Origin: Brytella acorum
GTDB taxonomy: Bacteria; Pseudomonadota; Alphaproteobacteria; Acetobacterales; Acetobacteraceae
DNA length: 62,950 bases
NCBI RefSeq assembly: GCF_029309905.1
Contig: NZ_JARBJP010000010.1
Location: forward strand, 1 to 62,950
Direction: 5' to 3'
The notes below the pieces were generated by a model that had not been told where the DNA came from, did not search any database, and was given only the letters and a program-made list of their open reading frames with translations. Shown piece by piece: positions 45,089-54,500 of this stretch. Every line of letters begins with the position of its first letter. The first letter of the stretch is position 1. Both the position numbers and the translations under genes were made by a program.

Positions 45089-46711
45089 TTACGCGTGCAG
45101 ACCGGGCGCTTCCCGCCCGGTGCGCGCGACATATTCCGTATAGCCGCCGTCATAACGGTGAAGACCCTCCGGCGTCAGTTCCAGCACCCGGTTCGACAAT
45201 GCCGACAGAAAATGCCGGTCATGCGAGACGAAGAGCATGGTGCCGTCATAATCCGCCAGGGCCGCGATCAGCATTTCCTTTGTCGCGATGTCGAGATGGT
45301 TGGTGGGCTCGTCCAGCACCAGGAAGTTCGGCGGATCGTACAGCATCAGGGCCATGACCAGCCGCGCCTTCTCGCCGCCGGACAGGACCCGGCAGCTTTT
45401 CTCGACATCATCGCCCGAAAACCCGAAGCCGCCCGCCAGCGCCCGCAACGAACCTTGGCCAGCCAGAGGAAACGCATCGTTCAGCGTCTCGAAGACCGTC
45501 CGCTCGCCGTCCAGAAGATCCATGGCGTGCTGGGCAAAATAGCCCATCTTCACACTGCCTCCGAGCGTGACCGTGCCCGCATCGGGTTCGGTCGTCCCCG
45601 TGACCAGCTTCAGGAGGGTCGATTTGCCCGCGCCGTTGACGCCGAGCACGCAGCAGCGCTCCTGTCGCCGGATCAGCAGGTCCAGCCCCTGATAGATCAC
45701 CCGGCTGCCATAACGCTTGTCGACGCCGCGCAGATTGACGACCGCATCGCCCGATCTCGGCGCCTGCGGAAAGGTGAAGGAGAGCGTCTGACGGCGCTTC
45801 GGGGGTTCGACACGGTCGATCTTGTCCAGTTTCTTCACCCGGCTCTGCACCTGGGCGGCGTGGGACGCGCGGGCCTTGAACCGCTCGATGAAGGCGACTT
45901 CCTTTGCCAGCATGGCCTGCTGGCGGTCGAACTGCGCCTGCTGCTGCTTTTCGTTCAGAGCGCGCTGCTGTTCATAAAACTCGTAATCCCCCGAGAAACT
46001 CGTCAGCGCCCCGCCATCGATCTCGATCACCTTGTTGATGATCCGGTTCATGAAGGCGCGATCATGCGACGTCATCAGCAAGGCGCCGTCATAGCCGCCG
46101 AGGAACTGTTCCAGCCAGATCAGGCTCTCCAGATCGAGATGGTTGCTCGGCTCGTCGAGAAGCATCACGTCAGGCTTCATCAGCAGGATCCGCGCGAGCG
46201 CCACGCGCATCTTCCAGCCGCCCGACAGCCGTCCGACGTCGCCATCCATCATTTCCTGGCTGAAACCGAGCCCGTGCAGGACTTCGCGCGCACGACCGTC
46301 CAGCGCGTATCCGCCCAGCTCCTCGAAGCGCGCCTGCACGTCGCCGAAGCGCTCGAGAATGGCGTCCAGATCGTCGAACCGCTCGGGGTCGGCCATCGCC
46401 GCTTCCAGTGCGGCCAGTTCCGCCCCGACTTCCGCGACCGGCCCGGCGCCGTCCATCACTTCGGCGACGGCGCTCCGGCCCGCCATCTCTCCGACGTCCT
46501 GATTGAAGAACCCGATCGTGATGCCGCGATCGGTCAGGACGTTGCCTTCGTCCGGCTCTTCCCTGCCTGTGATCAGCCGAAAGAGCGTTGTCTTCCCGGC
46601 TCCGTTGGGGCCGACCAGTCCGATCTTCTCGCCCTTCTGAAGGGCCGCCGACGCCTCGATGAAAATCACGCGGTTGCCATTGTGCTTGCTGATGGTGTCG
46701 AGACGGATCAT
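45089..46711 (-). CDS. ABC-F family ATPase
   Basis: Soluble protein with two ABC ATPase domains and no membrane part, 540 aa, of the ABC-F family that acts on ribosomes. Walker A motifs are GPNGAGKTTL and GVNGAGKSTL, the signatures are LSGGWKMRVALARIL and LSGGEKARLVMALML, and Walker B regions are VMLLDEPSNHLD and FLVLDEPTNHLD. The interdomain linker is helical and basic (about residues 245-325, FKARASHAAQVQSRVKKLDK). It has the look of the housekeeping types such as YbiT or Uup rather than a known drug-resistance subtype. It is convergent with the beta-lactamase gene. Confidence 0.92.
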   Translation of the reverse strand: MIRLDTISKHNGNRVIFIEASAALQKGEKIGLVGPNGAGKTTLFRLITGREEPDEGNVLTDRGITIGFFNQDVGEMAGRSAVAEVMDGAGPVAEVGAELAALEAAMADPERFDDLDAILERFGDVQARFEELGGYALDGRAREVLHGLGFSQEMMDGDVGRLSGGWKMRVALARILLMKPDVMLLDEPSNHLDLESLIWLEQFLGGYDGALLMTSHDRAFMNRIINKVIEIDGGALTSFSGDYEFYEQQRALNEKQQQAQFDRQQAMLAKEVAFIERFKARASHAAQVQSRVKKLDKIDRVEPPKRRQTLSFTFPQAPRSGDAVVNLRGVDKRYGSRVIYQGLDLLIRRQERCCVLGVNGAGKSTLLKLVTGTTEPDAGTVTLGGSVKMGYFAQHAMDLLDGERTVFETLNDAFPLAGQGSLRALAGGFGFSGDDVEKSCRVLSGGEKARLVMALMLYDPPNFLVLDEPTNHLDIATKEMLIAALADYDGTMLFVSHDRHFLSALSNRVLELTPEGLHRYDGGYTEYVARTGREAPGLHA

Positions 46712-46996
46712 GGAAACCCAGATGCTGAAGGGGAGATTGAAGGAAAAGCGATGTCCTTATCCCGCAGGCCATGCATCGCGTAAACCGCTGACCGTGCATC
46801 GGGTCCGAAGTCCGGAGACTCAAGTTGTCCGAAGCGACGGCGCGGACATCCATGAGCTTCATCAGGCGGAAACATCGTGCGGGGCCGATGCGTTACATTC
46901 TGCCGCGTTCTATGATGCAAACGACCCTGTCCGGACGCGCAGGAAGACATGCGCTCCCGGATCGGGCAGGAGCGTAAGAACAGAGGTTTGGACGCC
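46712..46996. promoter_or_regulatory. Divergent gap between ABC-F and xylitol dehydrogenase genes
   Basis: This 285-bp gap holds the promoters of the divergent ABC-F and SDR genes. I see no palindrome, hairpin or credible small gene in it. Confidence 0.3.
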
Positions 46997-47797
46997 ATGA
47001 GTGTTGAGCAACGTTTTGTCGGGCAGACCGCCCTTGTGACCGGAGCCGCGGGGAATATCGGGCTGGCCGTTGCCACCCGTCTGGCGCGTGAAGGCGCTCG
47101 ACTGGTTTTGCTGGATCTCGATGGGGACAAGCTCGGCCATGCACGTGATGAAGTCGCGACCCTCGGCGGCAAGGTCGAAACGGTCCTATGCGACGTTACG
47201 GACTATAAAAGCGTGGAAGCGGCGGTGGCGACCGCCGAAGCCGCGCTCGGCCCGGTCGGATTGCTGTTCAACAATGCCGGGTATCAGGGTGCGTTCGCAC
47301 CGATCCATGAGTATCCCGTCGAGGATTTCGAGCGCGTGGTACAGATCGACCTGATCGGCGCGTTTCACGTGCTGCGCGCGGTGTCGCGCCGGATGGTGGC
47401 GCAGAAATTCGGGCGCATCGTGAACACGGCCAGCATGGCGGGGCTTCAGGGACCGCCGAATATGGGCGCGTATGGAGCGTCCAAATTTGGCGTCGTGGGG
47501 CTGACGCAGGTCGCGTCGAAGGATCTCGCGCCCCATAATATCCGGGTCAACGGGATCGCGCCTGCTCTGATGGGGCCGGGATTCATGTGGGACCGTCAGA
47601 CGGAGCTTCAGGCGCGCACCAATACGCAGTATTTTTCGACCGATCCGGAAGAAGTGAAAAAGCAGATGCTCGGTGGCGTGCCGATGCGTCGGCTTGGCGC
47701 GATGGAGGAAATTCCCGGCGTTGTGTCGTTCCTGCTCAGCGACGACTCAAGCTATATCACGGGCGTGACATTGCCGATCTCGGGCGGAATCGTCTGA
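46997..47797 (+). CDS. xdh: NAD-dependent xylitol dehydrogenase (SDR)
   Basis: Cytoplasmic SDR, 266 aa, that probably converts xylitol and D-xylulose. Cofactor motif TGAAGNIG (residues 15-22), FNNAGYQGAFAP, catalytic serine in NTASMAG and YGASK. From memory, stretches such as GAFHVLRAVSR, GRIVNTASMAG, GPPNMGAYG, MGPGFMWDRQ, QYFSTDP and EIPGVVSFLLSDDSSY match the characterised Gluconobacter NAD-xylitol dehydrogenase closely, so this identification is stronger than for a generic SDR. The start is ATG 46997. It is convergent with the mannitol 2-dehydrogenase gene, ending 66 bp from it. Confidence 0.85.
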   Translation: MSVEQRFVGQTALVTGAAGNIGLAVATRLAREGARLVLLDLDGDKLGHARDEVATLGGKVETVLCDVTDYKSVEAAVATAEAALGPVGLLFNNAGYQGAFAPIHEYPVEDFERVVQIDLIGAFHVLRAVSRRMVAQKFGRIVNTASMAGLQGPPNMGAYGASKFGVVGLTQVASKDLAPHNIRVNGIAPALMGPGFMWDRQTELQARTNTQYFSTDPEEVKKQMLGGVPMRRLGAMEEIPGVVSFLLSDDSSYITGVTLPISGGIV

Positions 47798-47803
47798 AAC
47801 CGG

Positions 47804-47832
47804 AAAGGGGGGGATCGCGATCCCGCCTTCTT
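47804..47832. terminator. Bidirectional palindromic terminator
   Basis: A GC-rich palindrome centred on GGGATCGCGATCCC (47811-47824), flanked by AAGG and CCTT and then CTT, sits between two convergent polyol dehydrogenase genes. It can form the same hairpin on both strands and so may terminate both. Confidence 0.5.
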
Positions 47833-47862
47833 ATGTAAACGGGCAAGATCTCCCGGAACCTG

Positions 47863-49329
47863 TTACAGACCCAGGCTCCGCAACGTGGCCCGCACGCCCT
47901 CGGCGCGGAGCTGCTTGCGAAACGCGACGACTTTCGCATCCAGCGCGGACGTATCGAGATCGCGCCAGGGATCGAAGGACGGCAGTTGCAGGGCGCTTTC
48001 GAAGTCATCGGCTTTCGCCAGCGCTTTCTGCCTGTCCTTGAAGGTCGGTTCCGAATGTTTGTAGGACTCGCCCTTCTCGTTGACGCCGCGCAGCATCTCC
48101 AGATAGGCGGCCATTCCAAACGCGATGCGGGTCAGGTCCCCCTTGTTCTGAAGGGCCTTGCGGATGGTGTCCGTCCAGAAGACCTGGATCTTGGAGGAGC
48201 CGTCGCTGGCGATGCGCAACGTCTGGTCCGCCATCGCGGGATTGGAGAAGCGGCTCAGAACGCTGTCCCGATAGCCCTCCAGCGTCATGCCCGGCGGGGC
48301 CTTGAGCGTCGGGATGACATCCCTGTTCAGGAAGGCCAGATCGAGCGCCTTGAGGTCGGGATCGTTGACGGCCTCGTCAATATGTTCGTAGCCAAGCAGG
48401 ACGGCGGGAAAAGCCAGCAGGACATGGGCGGCGTTGAGCATGCGGATCTTCACATACTCGTAATCAGTGACGTCGTCGACGAACTGCACGCCGCTTTTTT
48501 CAAGAGGGGGGCGGCCATCAGCGAAGCGGTCTTCCAGAACCCACTGGGTGAAATCCTCGGCGACCAGGGGCAGGTCATCGTGCAATCCGCTGGCGGCGTT
48601 CAGCTTTCTGACGGTCGCGGCTGACACTGTGGGCGTGATGCGGTCGACCATGCCATTGGGGAACGTGGCGTTGTCCTCGATCCACTGCGCCAGTTCGGGG
48701 TCACACGCTTTCGCGAAACCGAGGAACGCCTTGCGCGCCACATTGCCGTTATGGCGCAGATTGTCGCAGGACATCACCGTGAAAGCCTTGCTCTCGGCCG
48801 CGCGGCGGCGACGCAAGCCCTCGACCACATAGCCGAAAATGGTGGATGGCCGTTCCGGCGTTTCGAGATCCTGACGCACGGCGGCATCGTCGAGGTCGAA
48901 TTCGCCGGTGGTTTCGTCGATGTTATAGCCGCCCTCGGTAATCGTCATGGAGACGATCCTGATGGACGGATCGGACAGTCGCTCGAGCACCGCCTCCGGA
49001 TCGGCGGGGGCCAGAAGATAGTCCCGCAGGCAGCCGATCACGCTGATGGTGCTCTGACCCGAAGGAGCGGTCTCGGTCAGGGAATAAAGGCAATCCTGTC
49101 GGCGAAATTCCTCGGCTTTTTTCTTCGAGCGGTCGCTATCGGTCAGCCCGACGCCGACGATCGCCCAGTTGGGGTCGTCCTTGAGGATCTTCTCGACATA
49201 CAGCGCTTCATGAGCACGAAAGAAGTTGCCGACGCCGAAATGCACGATGCCGGGCCTGACGGCCGCGAGATCGTAGCCGGGCGCGACGACGCCGGGGGGA
49301 AGAGACTTCAGGGTCTCGCGCGTGATCAT
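47863..49329 (-). CDS. Mannitol 2-dehydrogenase family protein
   Basis: NAD-dependent long-chain polyol dehydrogenase, 488 aa, of the mannitol 2-dehydrogenase / fructuronate reductase family. N-terminal Rossmann region IVHFGVGNFFRAHEALY, then VGLTDSDRSKK, SMTITEGGYN and MSCDNLRHNG. The catalytic set is Lys294, Asn299 and His302 in KIRMLNAAH, the same spacing and almost the same numbering as in Pseudomonas mannitol 2-dehydrogenase. Mannitol to fructose is the best guess; D-arabitol is also possible. AGGAG lies 7 bases before the start. A TTGACA and a palindrome are found upstream. Confidence 0.92.
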   Translation of the reverse strand: MITRETLKSLPPGVVAPGYDLAAVRPGIVHFGVGNFFRAHEALYVEKILKDDPNWAIVGVGLTDSDRSKKKAEEFRRQDCLYSLTETAPSGQSTISVIGCLRDYLLAPADPEAVLERLSDPSIRIVSMTITEGGYNIDETTGEFDLDDAAVRQDLETPERPSTIFGYVVEGLRRRRAAESKAFTVMSCDNLRHNGNVARKAFLGFAKACDPELAQWIEDNATFPNGMVDRITPTVSAATVRKLNAASGLHDDLPLVAEDFTQWVLEDRFADGRPPLEKSGVQFVDDVTDYEYVKIRMLNAAHVLLAFPAVLLGYEHIDEAVNDPDLKALDLAFLNRDVIPTLKAPPGMTLEGYRDSVLSRFSNPAMADQTLRIASDGSSKIQVFWTDTIRKALQNKGDLTRIAFGMAAYLEMLRGVNEKGESYKHSEPTFKDRQKALAKADDFESALQLPSFDPWRDLDTSALDAKVVAFRKQLRAEGVRATLRSLGL

Positions 49330-49359
49330 GAATACGCTCCTGTTCTGCGTGGAAGGGAA

Positions 49360-49393
49360 TGCGGTAACCGCAGTTTATGTCTTTGTATGTCAA
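49360..49393 (-). promoter_or_regulatory. Putative promoter and operator of mannitol dehydrogenase
   Basis: On the minus strand a perfect TTGACA (49393-49388) is followed 15 bases later by the palindrome TGCGGTTACCGCA (49372-49360), which covers the place where a -10 box would be expected. No good -10 is seen, which fits a regulated promoter. The palindrome lies 31 bp before the start codon and could be a repressor site. Confidence 0.45.
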
Positions 49394-49515
49394 AATCCAA
49401 ATGTCGTGATGCCTGTCCTGCCGAAGATCCGGGCGGCAAGGCACGACCTTGGGATGAAAACAGGACAGCCCGGGATCGGTTGCGTATCCTGCTGGCGTTC
49501 GTCCAATGGGTGCGA

Positions 49516-51531
49516 TCAGCGCACGCGGATTTCAACGGCCATGTGTGCGCCGCTGGCATCGGCGAGCGCGAGATGGGCAAATCCCGGCGCGTCGGGCGTC
49601 CAGGCAGGCTGGGCGCCGGGCGGCACGTCCAGCGCCATGCCATTGACGAACCAGCGATAGGGCGGATGACCACCCGAGGCCTCCAGTCCTACAGGAAGCA
49701 TGGTCCCGTCGGAAGAGCGGCTTTCGATTTCCGCATGGTCACGGGGAAAAATGATCTGTGGCGTGTCGTCCGGGGAGAGTTTCCGAAGCGCGGGTGACAG
49801 GGTCGCGAGCGCGCGATGGCGCTCCTGTTCGTCCTGGAGCGCTGGGCTTTCGGGAGGGGAAAGCAGGGCGAGAACCTCGGCCAGGACGGGCCCTGCGGTA
49901 TCGCGCCCGGTGAGGCCGGGCGAGGCGGTGCCATCCGGCCGACCGGCCCAGATCCCGACCGTCCATTGCGGGGTCGAGGCCATCGCCCATCCGTCGCGGT
50001 TGCCGTAGGAGGTACCCGTCTTGAAAGCGACGCGGTTCCAGCCGGAAACGCCTTCGGGCGGCGCCGTGCCGCGCAGGATGGCGCGGATATCCGCGGCGGC
50101 GCGCGGCGTCAGGAGCATGGTTTCGGCGGTCGCGGGTTGCGCTTCGATCTGCAGGGGCGCCGTGCGGCCCTGATGATCGAGGGCTGTGTAGAGCATGGTC
50201 AGGTCGTGGAGCGACAGATCGACCCCGCCCAGCGCGATGGCGAGGCTGGGCGCGCTTTTCTCGCCGTTGCGCGCTTTCGGGAGCGAGAGCGTCGCGCCGT
50301 TCGCGGCGAGGCGTTCCATGAACGCTTTCGGGCCGACTTTGCGAAGAGCCTGAATGGCGGGAACGTTGAGCGAGAGTTGCAGAGCCTCGCTGACCGTCGT
50401 CTCGCCCCTGAAGGCGCGGTCGAAATCGAGCGGCGCATAGCCGCCGATGGAGAGGCGGACGTCACGGATGCGGGTCCGGGGCGTCATCCAGCCTTTTTCG
50501 AACGCCATGCCGTAAATGAAGGGCTTGAGGGTCGAGCCGGGTGAGCGGGACGCCAGAACGCCATCGATGGCATGGCCCGGCCCGTCATGTTCGGCCCCTC
50601 CGATCCACACGACGATCTGGCGTTTCTCATTGACGACGAGGGCTGCGAATGTTCCGCGCAATGGCGCGGGGGACGCGGTGAGCGCGTCTCTCACGCGGCG
50701 TTGCAGGCCGCTATCCAGCGTCGTGAGAATAACGCCGTCGCGATGGACGGTGAGGAAATGGCCGAGCAGTTCGGGCGCGAGATGCGCGATTTCCGGCGCT
50801 GCCGGGGCCTGGAGGATATCCGGCGTCGGGAGCGCCGCCCTGGCCAGCGTGCGGCGCGCGGCGGCGCGCAGGGCCTGCGGATGGCGGTCGGGCCGGAAGG
50901 CGGAGGGACGTCGCGGGAGCGTAACGAGAATGGCGGCCTCGGCTGTCGAGAGATGGTCGGGCTCATGTCCGAAATAGAGCAGCGATGCCGCGCGGATGCC
51001 TTCGATGTTGCGGCCTTCGGGGGCGAGGGTCAGATAGAGGTCCAGCACGCCGCTGCGGCCGTAACGCCATTCGAGTTGCAGCGCGCGGAAGATATCGCGG
51101 ATTTTTCCCGTCCATGTGTGTGGATGGGGCGTCAGCAGGCGCGCGACCTGCATGGCCAGGGTCGAGCCGCCGGATACGACATGGCCGCGCCGTGCGATCT
51201 GCCATAACGCGCGTCCGAGTGCCTGGGGATCTACGCCGGGATGGTGTTCGAAGCGATGATCCTCGGTTTTCATGAGCAGGGCGAGATAGCCCGGATCGAC
51301 ATTGGCCGCCTTGAGTGGCAGCCGCCACATGCCGTCGCGGCTCGTATGGGCGTCCAGCAGGCTGTGGTCGGAGGCTTCCACGAGCAGTGCCGCGTCCCGG
51401 GCGCGGTGCAGATCCGGAGGGGCCAGCCGATCCAGAAGCAGCAGGCCGAGGGCCGTGACCCCCATCATCATGAGGCCGCCGCCCAGAAAGAGGCGGCGTC
51501 TGGCAAGGCGAGACCCGGTAACGAGGATCAA
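49516..51531 (-). CDS. pbpC: Penicillin-binding protein 1C
   Basis: Bifunctional peptidoglycan synthase of the PBP1C class, 671 aa, anchored by one N-terminal segment (LGGGLMMMGVTALGLLLLDRL). The GT51 transglycosylase domain has MKTEDHRFEHHPGVDP, GGSTLAMQVARLL and the VLDLYLTLAP region. The transpeptidase domain has SxxK as STLK (Ser333, Lys336), SxN as SLN and KTGT (Lys504). A C-terminal BiPBP_C domain follows (about residues 585-671). Its start codon overlaps the macroglobulin stop by 4 bases, the usual pairing of pbpC with a macroglobulin gene. The pair is thought to defend and repair the cell envelope. Confidence 0.95.
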   Translation of the reverse strand: MILVTGSRLARRRLFLGGGLMMMGVTALGLLLLDRLAPPDLHRARDAALLVEASDHSLLDAHTSRDGMWRLPLKAANVDPGYLALLMKTEDHRFEHHPGVDPQALGRALWQIARRGHVVSGGSTLAMQVARLLTPHPHTWTGKIRDIFRALQLEWRYGRSGVLDLYLTLAPEGRNIEGIRAASLLYFGHEPDHLSTAEAAILVTLPRRPSAFRPDRHPQALRAAARRTLARAALPTPDILQAPAAPEIAHLAPELLGHFLTVHRDGVILTTLDSGLQRRVRDALTASPAPLRGTFAALVVNEKRQIVVWIGGAEHDGPGHAIDGVLASRSPGSTLKPFIYGMAFEKGWMTPRTRIRDVRLSIGGYAPLDFDRAFRGETTVSEALQLSLNVPAIQALRKVGPKAFMERLAANGATLSLPKARNGEKSAPSLAIALGGVDLSLHDLTMLYTALDHQGRTAPLQIEAQPATAETMLLTPRAAADIRAILRGTAPPEGVSGWNRVAFKTGTSYGNRDGWAMASTPQWTVGIWAGRPDGTASPGLTGRDTAGPVLAEVLALLSPPESPALQDEQERHRALATLSPALRKLSPDDTPQIIFPRDHAEIESRSSDGTMLPVGLEASGGHPPYRWFVNGMALDVPPGAQPAWTPDAPGFAHLALADASGAHMAVEIRVR

Positions 51532-54500
51532 TGTGGCGCGATTTCGACGACGCCCGATGCGGTGCGCGCCATCAGGCTCGGGCGCCGACGGCCGCTGACC
51601 ACGGCTTCCGGCAGGGCGAAATGTCCCGGTGTTATGGCGCGTGCGATATAGGCGACGCGAAAACCGCGAGCGGCGAGCGTCGGATTTTCCGTGCTGAAAT
51701 TCAGAACGGCCGTGAAGCGGTCATCCTGGGCGGCAGTATGGTCGGGGCGGGTCAGCTCTCCGAGGAAGGCGTAAGGCGGCTGGGTTTTATCGTTTTCGTC
51801 GTCATCGCGGAGATTGTCGTCCGTGCGTCCCTCGAAAGGCGCGACGATCCGTTCGATCTCCCATCCGGCGGGCAGGAGATCGGTGACCGCGACCTGATAA
51901 CGCCCCGGCCTGAGGGCCGTGCCATTGAGACTGATGATGAAACGGTCATTCTGTTTCATACGGGCTAGGTCGAACGGCGCGCCAGTCAGCGTATAGGCGT
52001 GCATTTCGAGCGTCAGACCATGCGCGACCGGCTGGGCATTTCCATCGGGCTCGCCATGCAGCGTCACGGTGCGGAACAGTGCTTTGCGGCCGGTATTTTC
52101 GATCGTGACGCCTTTCTCCAGAGCCGCGGGCGTCAGGCGGTCCGTCAGGGGAAGCCGGAGCGGGGTCGCGTTGGGGCGGCCCTGAATGCGGACGCTGCGG
52201 CCTTCGGTGTCGGCGTTCATGGCGCTGGCGGCTTCGAGCAGCGCCGTTTTCGTCGTGTTCATCAGATCATCGGGCGCGAGTGTGAGTTTGCCGAAGCGCT
52301 CGATCAGAAGGCGCGTGCGCCGATCGTCATGGGCTTCCGCCGCGAGGGCGGCCAGACCGCCGAGATCGCGGACATAAGCCCAGTAATTCCCGTCCCATAG
52401 AGGTGGCGGCCCGACGCGCGCCGGGCCGAGCGCTGCGATTGCGGCATCGAACAGCGCGCCCGGAGAAGACGGGCTTCCGTCGTCCGGCGCGTCGTCCAGA
52501 GTCAGGGACACGGCGATGTGCCCGAGCGCGAGCGGTTGCGCCTGCGCATTGGTCTCGGCGTTGCCCGCCCAGAGAACCCGTGTGCGACCCTGGTCCTTGC
52601 GGGTGACCAACGCGGCGGCCAGATTATGAATGACATCGGGATGCAGACGTCCGGCGCGCGCCAGGACATAGGTGGCGTAGGCCCGTGTGTTGAGGCTCGA
52701 AGAACCGCCGTCCCCGGCCCCGTTCCCGTCGTCCTCTTCTTCCGGAGAACCCTGGATCTGCGCCGTCTCGATATGATCGAGGAGCAGGTCGAGACGGTCC
52801 TTGGGCACGGCATAGCCGGCCGCTTTGGCCCGCACGAGGAAATCGGCGATGTAATCCAGGCTTTGGGGGAGGCTGCGCCCATCGGAACGGTCCCATTGCC
52901 CGATTTCGCCGGACGGGTTCTGCCGGTCGAGCAGCGTCTCGATGGCTGATGTGACGGTCCTGTTCAGGCTGGCTTTCGTTTCCTCCGGTCCCAGAAGCGT
53001 CGGATCGTTCACCTGCAGGAGCGCGCGGGCCTGGGCGGCGAGATCGTCCGAGCTTCCCCACAGGCTCGACTGGAGGGATTGAAGCAGCGCGACGGTATCA
53101 AGCCCGCCCGACGCGGAAAGGCCGAGCGTGACCTGCGTATCGTTCGGGTCGAAGCCCGTCAGGACCTTGGCGTCGATCCTTTGCTGCGCGGCGGGCGGCA
53201 GCCACGCGGATTGCGTGACCGTTACCGGGACATGGGCCAGACGGATGCCGATCGGCCAGCTTCGGGTCAGCAGGGGCGCGGACTGGCCCGCGCGTCGCAA
53301 CGTCAGATGGATATGGGCGATGGCCGTTCGGCCCGGCATCGTCGGGCTGGCGATCAGGGGAACACGCATATCCGCCCGCGCGCCACGTTTGACCTCGGCT
53401 TCGATGGTGCTGGATGACGCCGGGATCTGGAGCGGCCCGTCCGTGGAAAGCTGAACGACGTAGCGGGCGGCGGGGCCATCGACATTGACGATGGAGACCA
53501 GCGCCTGCGACGTATCGCCGGGGGCCAGGAAACGCGGCAGGCCGAGATCGGGGAAAACGGGGTCACGCGACGTGATGTCGGCCTGGGCATTGCCCAGCGC
53601 GTTTTCGCTCCAGGCGGATGCCATGAGGTGAAGCTGGCCGTCGAAATCCGGCAGATCGAACGAGACGCTGCCATGGCCGGAGGCATCGAGCGTCACCGGA
53701 CCGTCGAAAAGGGCGACGCTTTGCGTCGTTCGCACGGGCGGCCCGTCCGCGTCCGCGCCTTTCGATGCGCCGTCTCCGCCTGAGCGGATACGTCCGGCTT
53801 TCGCATCGGTCAGCAGCAGGGACCCATAATTATCGACCATGTCCAGCCCGAGGCGCTGGCGACCGAACACGGCGTCGAACATGTCCAGAGGCGTGAAATG
53901 CGTCAGGCTGAGAATGCCCTGATCCACGGCGGCGACCGCGACCCGCACATGGTCGGCCGGAGCGTCGTGAGCGCCATGCACGGAAATCGGAATGGTGACG
54001 CGTCGACGGGGAACGACCGATTTCGGGGGATCGAGGGCAACCGCAAGCTGATGGGCGCTCTGATCCACGCCGATCCATGCGACGCCGACCGCCCGTACCG
54101 GATCATGGGGACGCAGGCCCGAAGCCGCGGGGCCTTTCAGCGGACGATAGAGCGTGACCAGGGCGTACACGCCCGAATGCCAGTTCGGCGCGGCGGTCAC
54201 CGGCACGTCGAGACCCTCTTTCGGGACGTCGAGACTCTGGGTGCCGAGCACGCGATCCGTGGCGAGCGTGACCTGGGCCTGTCCCGCGAAGCCGCCGCCG
54301 ATGTGAAGGACGGTGCTTCCATCGGGTGCGATCCGTGCGTCACGCACGGTGAGCGGCAGCCGGTCCGGCGTGTTGGCGTCCGAGTTGAGACCCCACCCGA
54401 CGTGAAAACGCAGCGACGAGCCGGTCTCGCCGCTCGGGGTGCTGGCGGACAGACGGTATTCGCCCCAGTCCAGCGTGGGAGCGATGCGGGCCTTGCCACG

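Noticed and set aside
45086-46783. 565-aa frame antisense to the ABC-F gene
   Set aside because: The minus-strand frame has two complete ABC domains; this one is its mirror.
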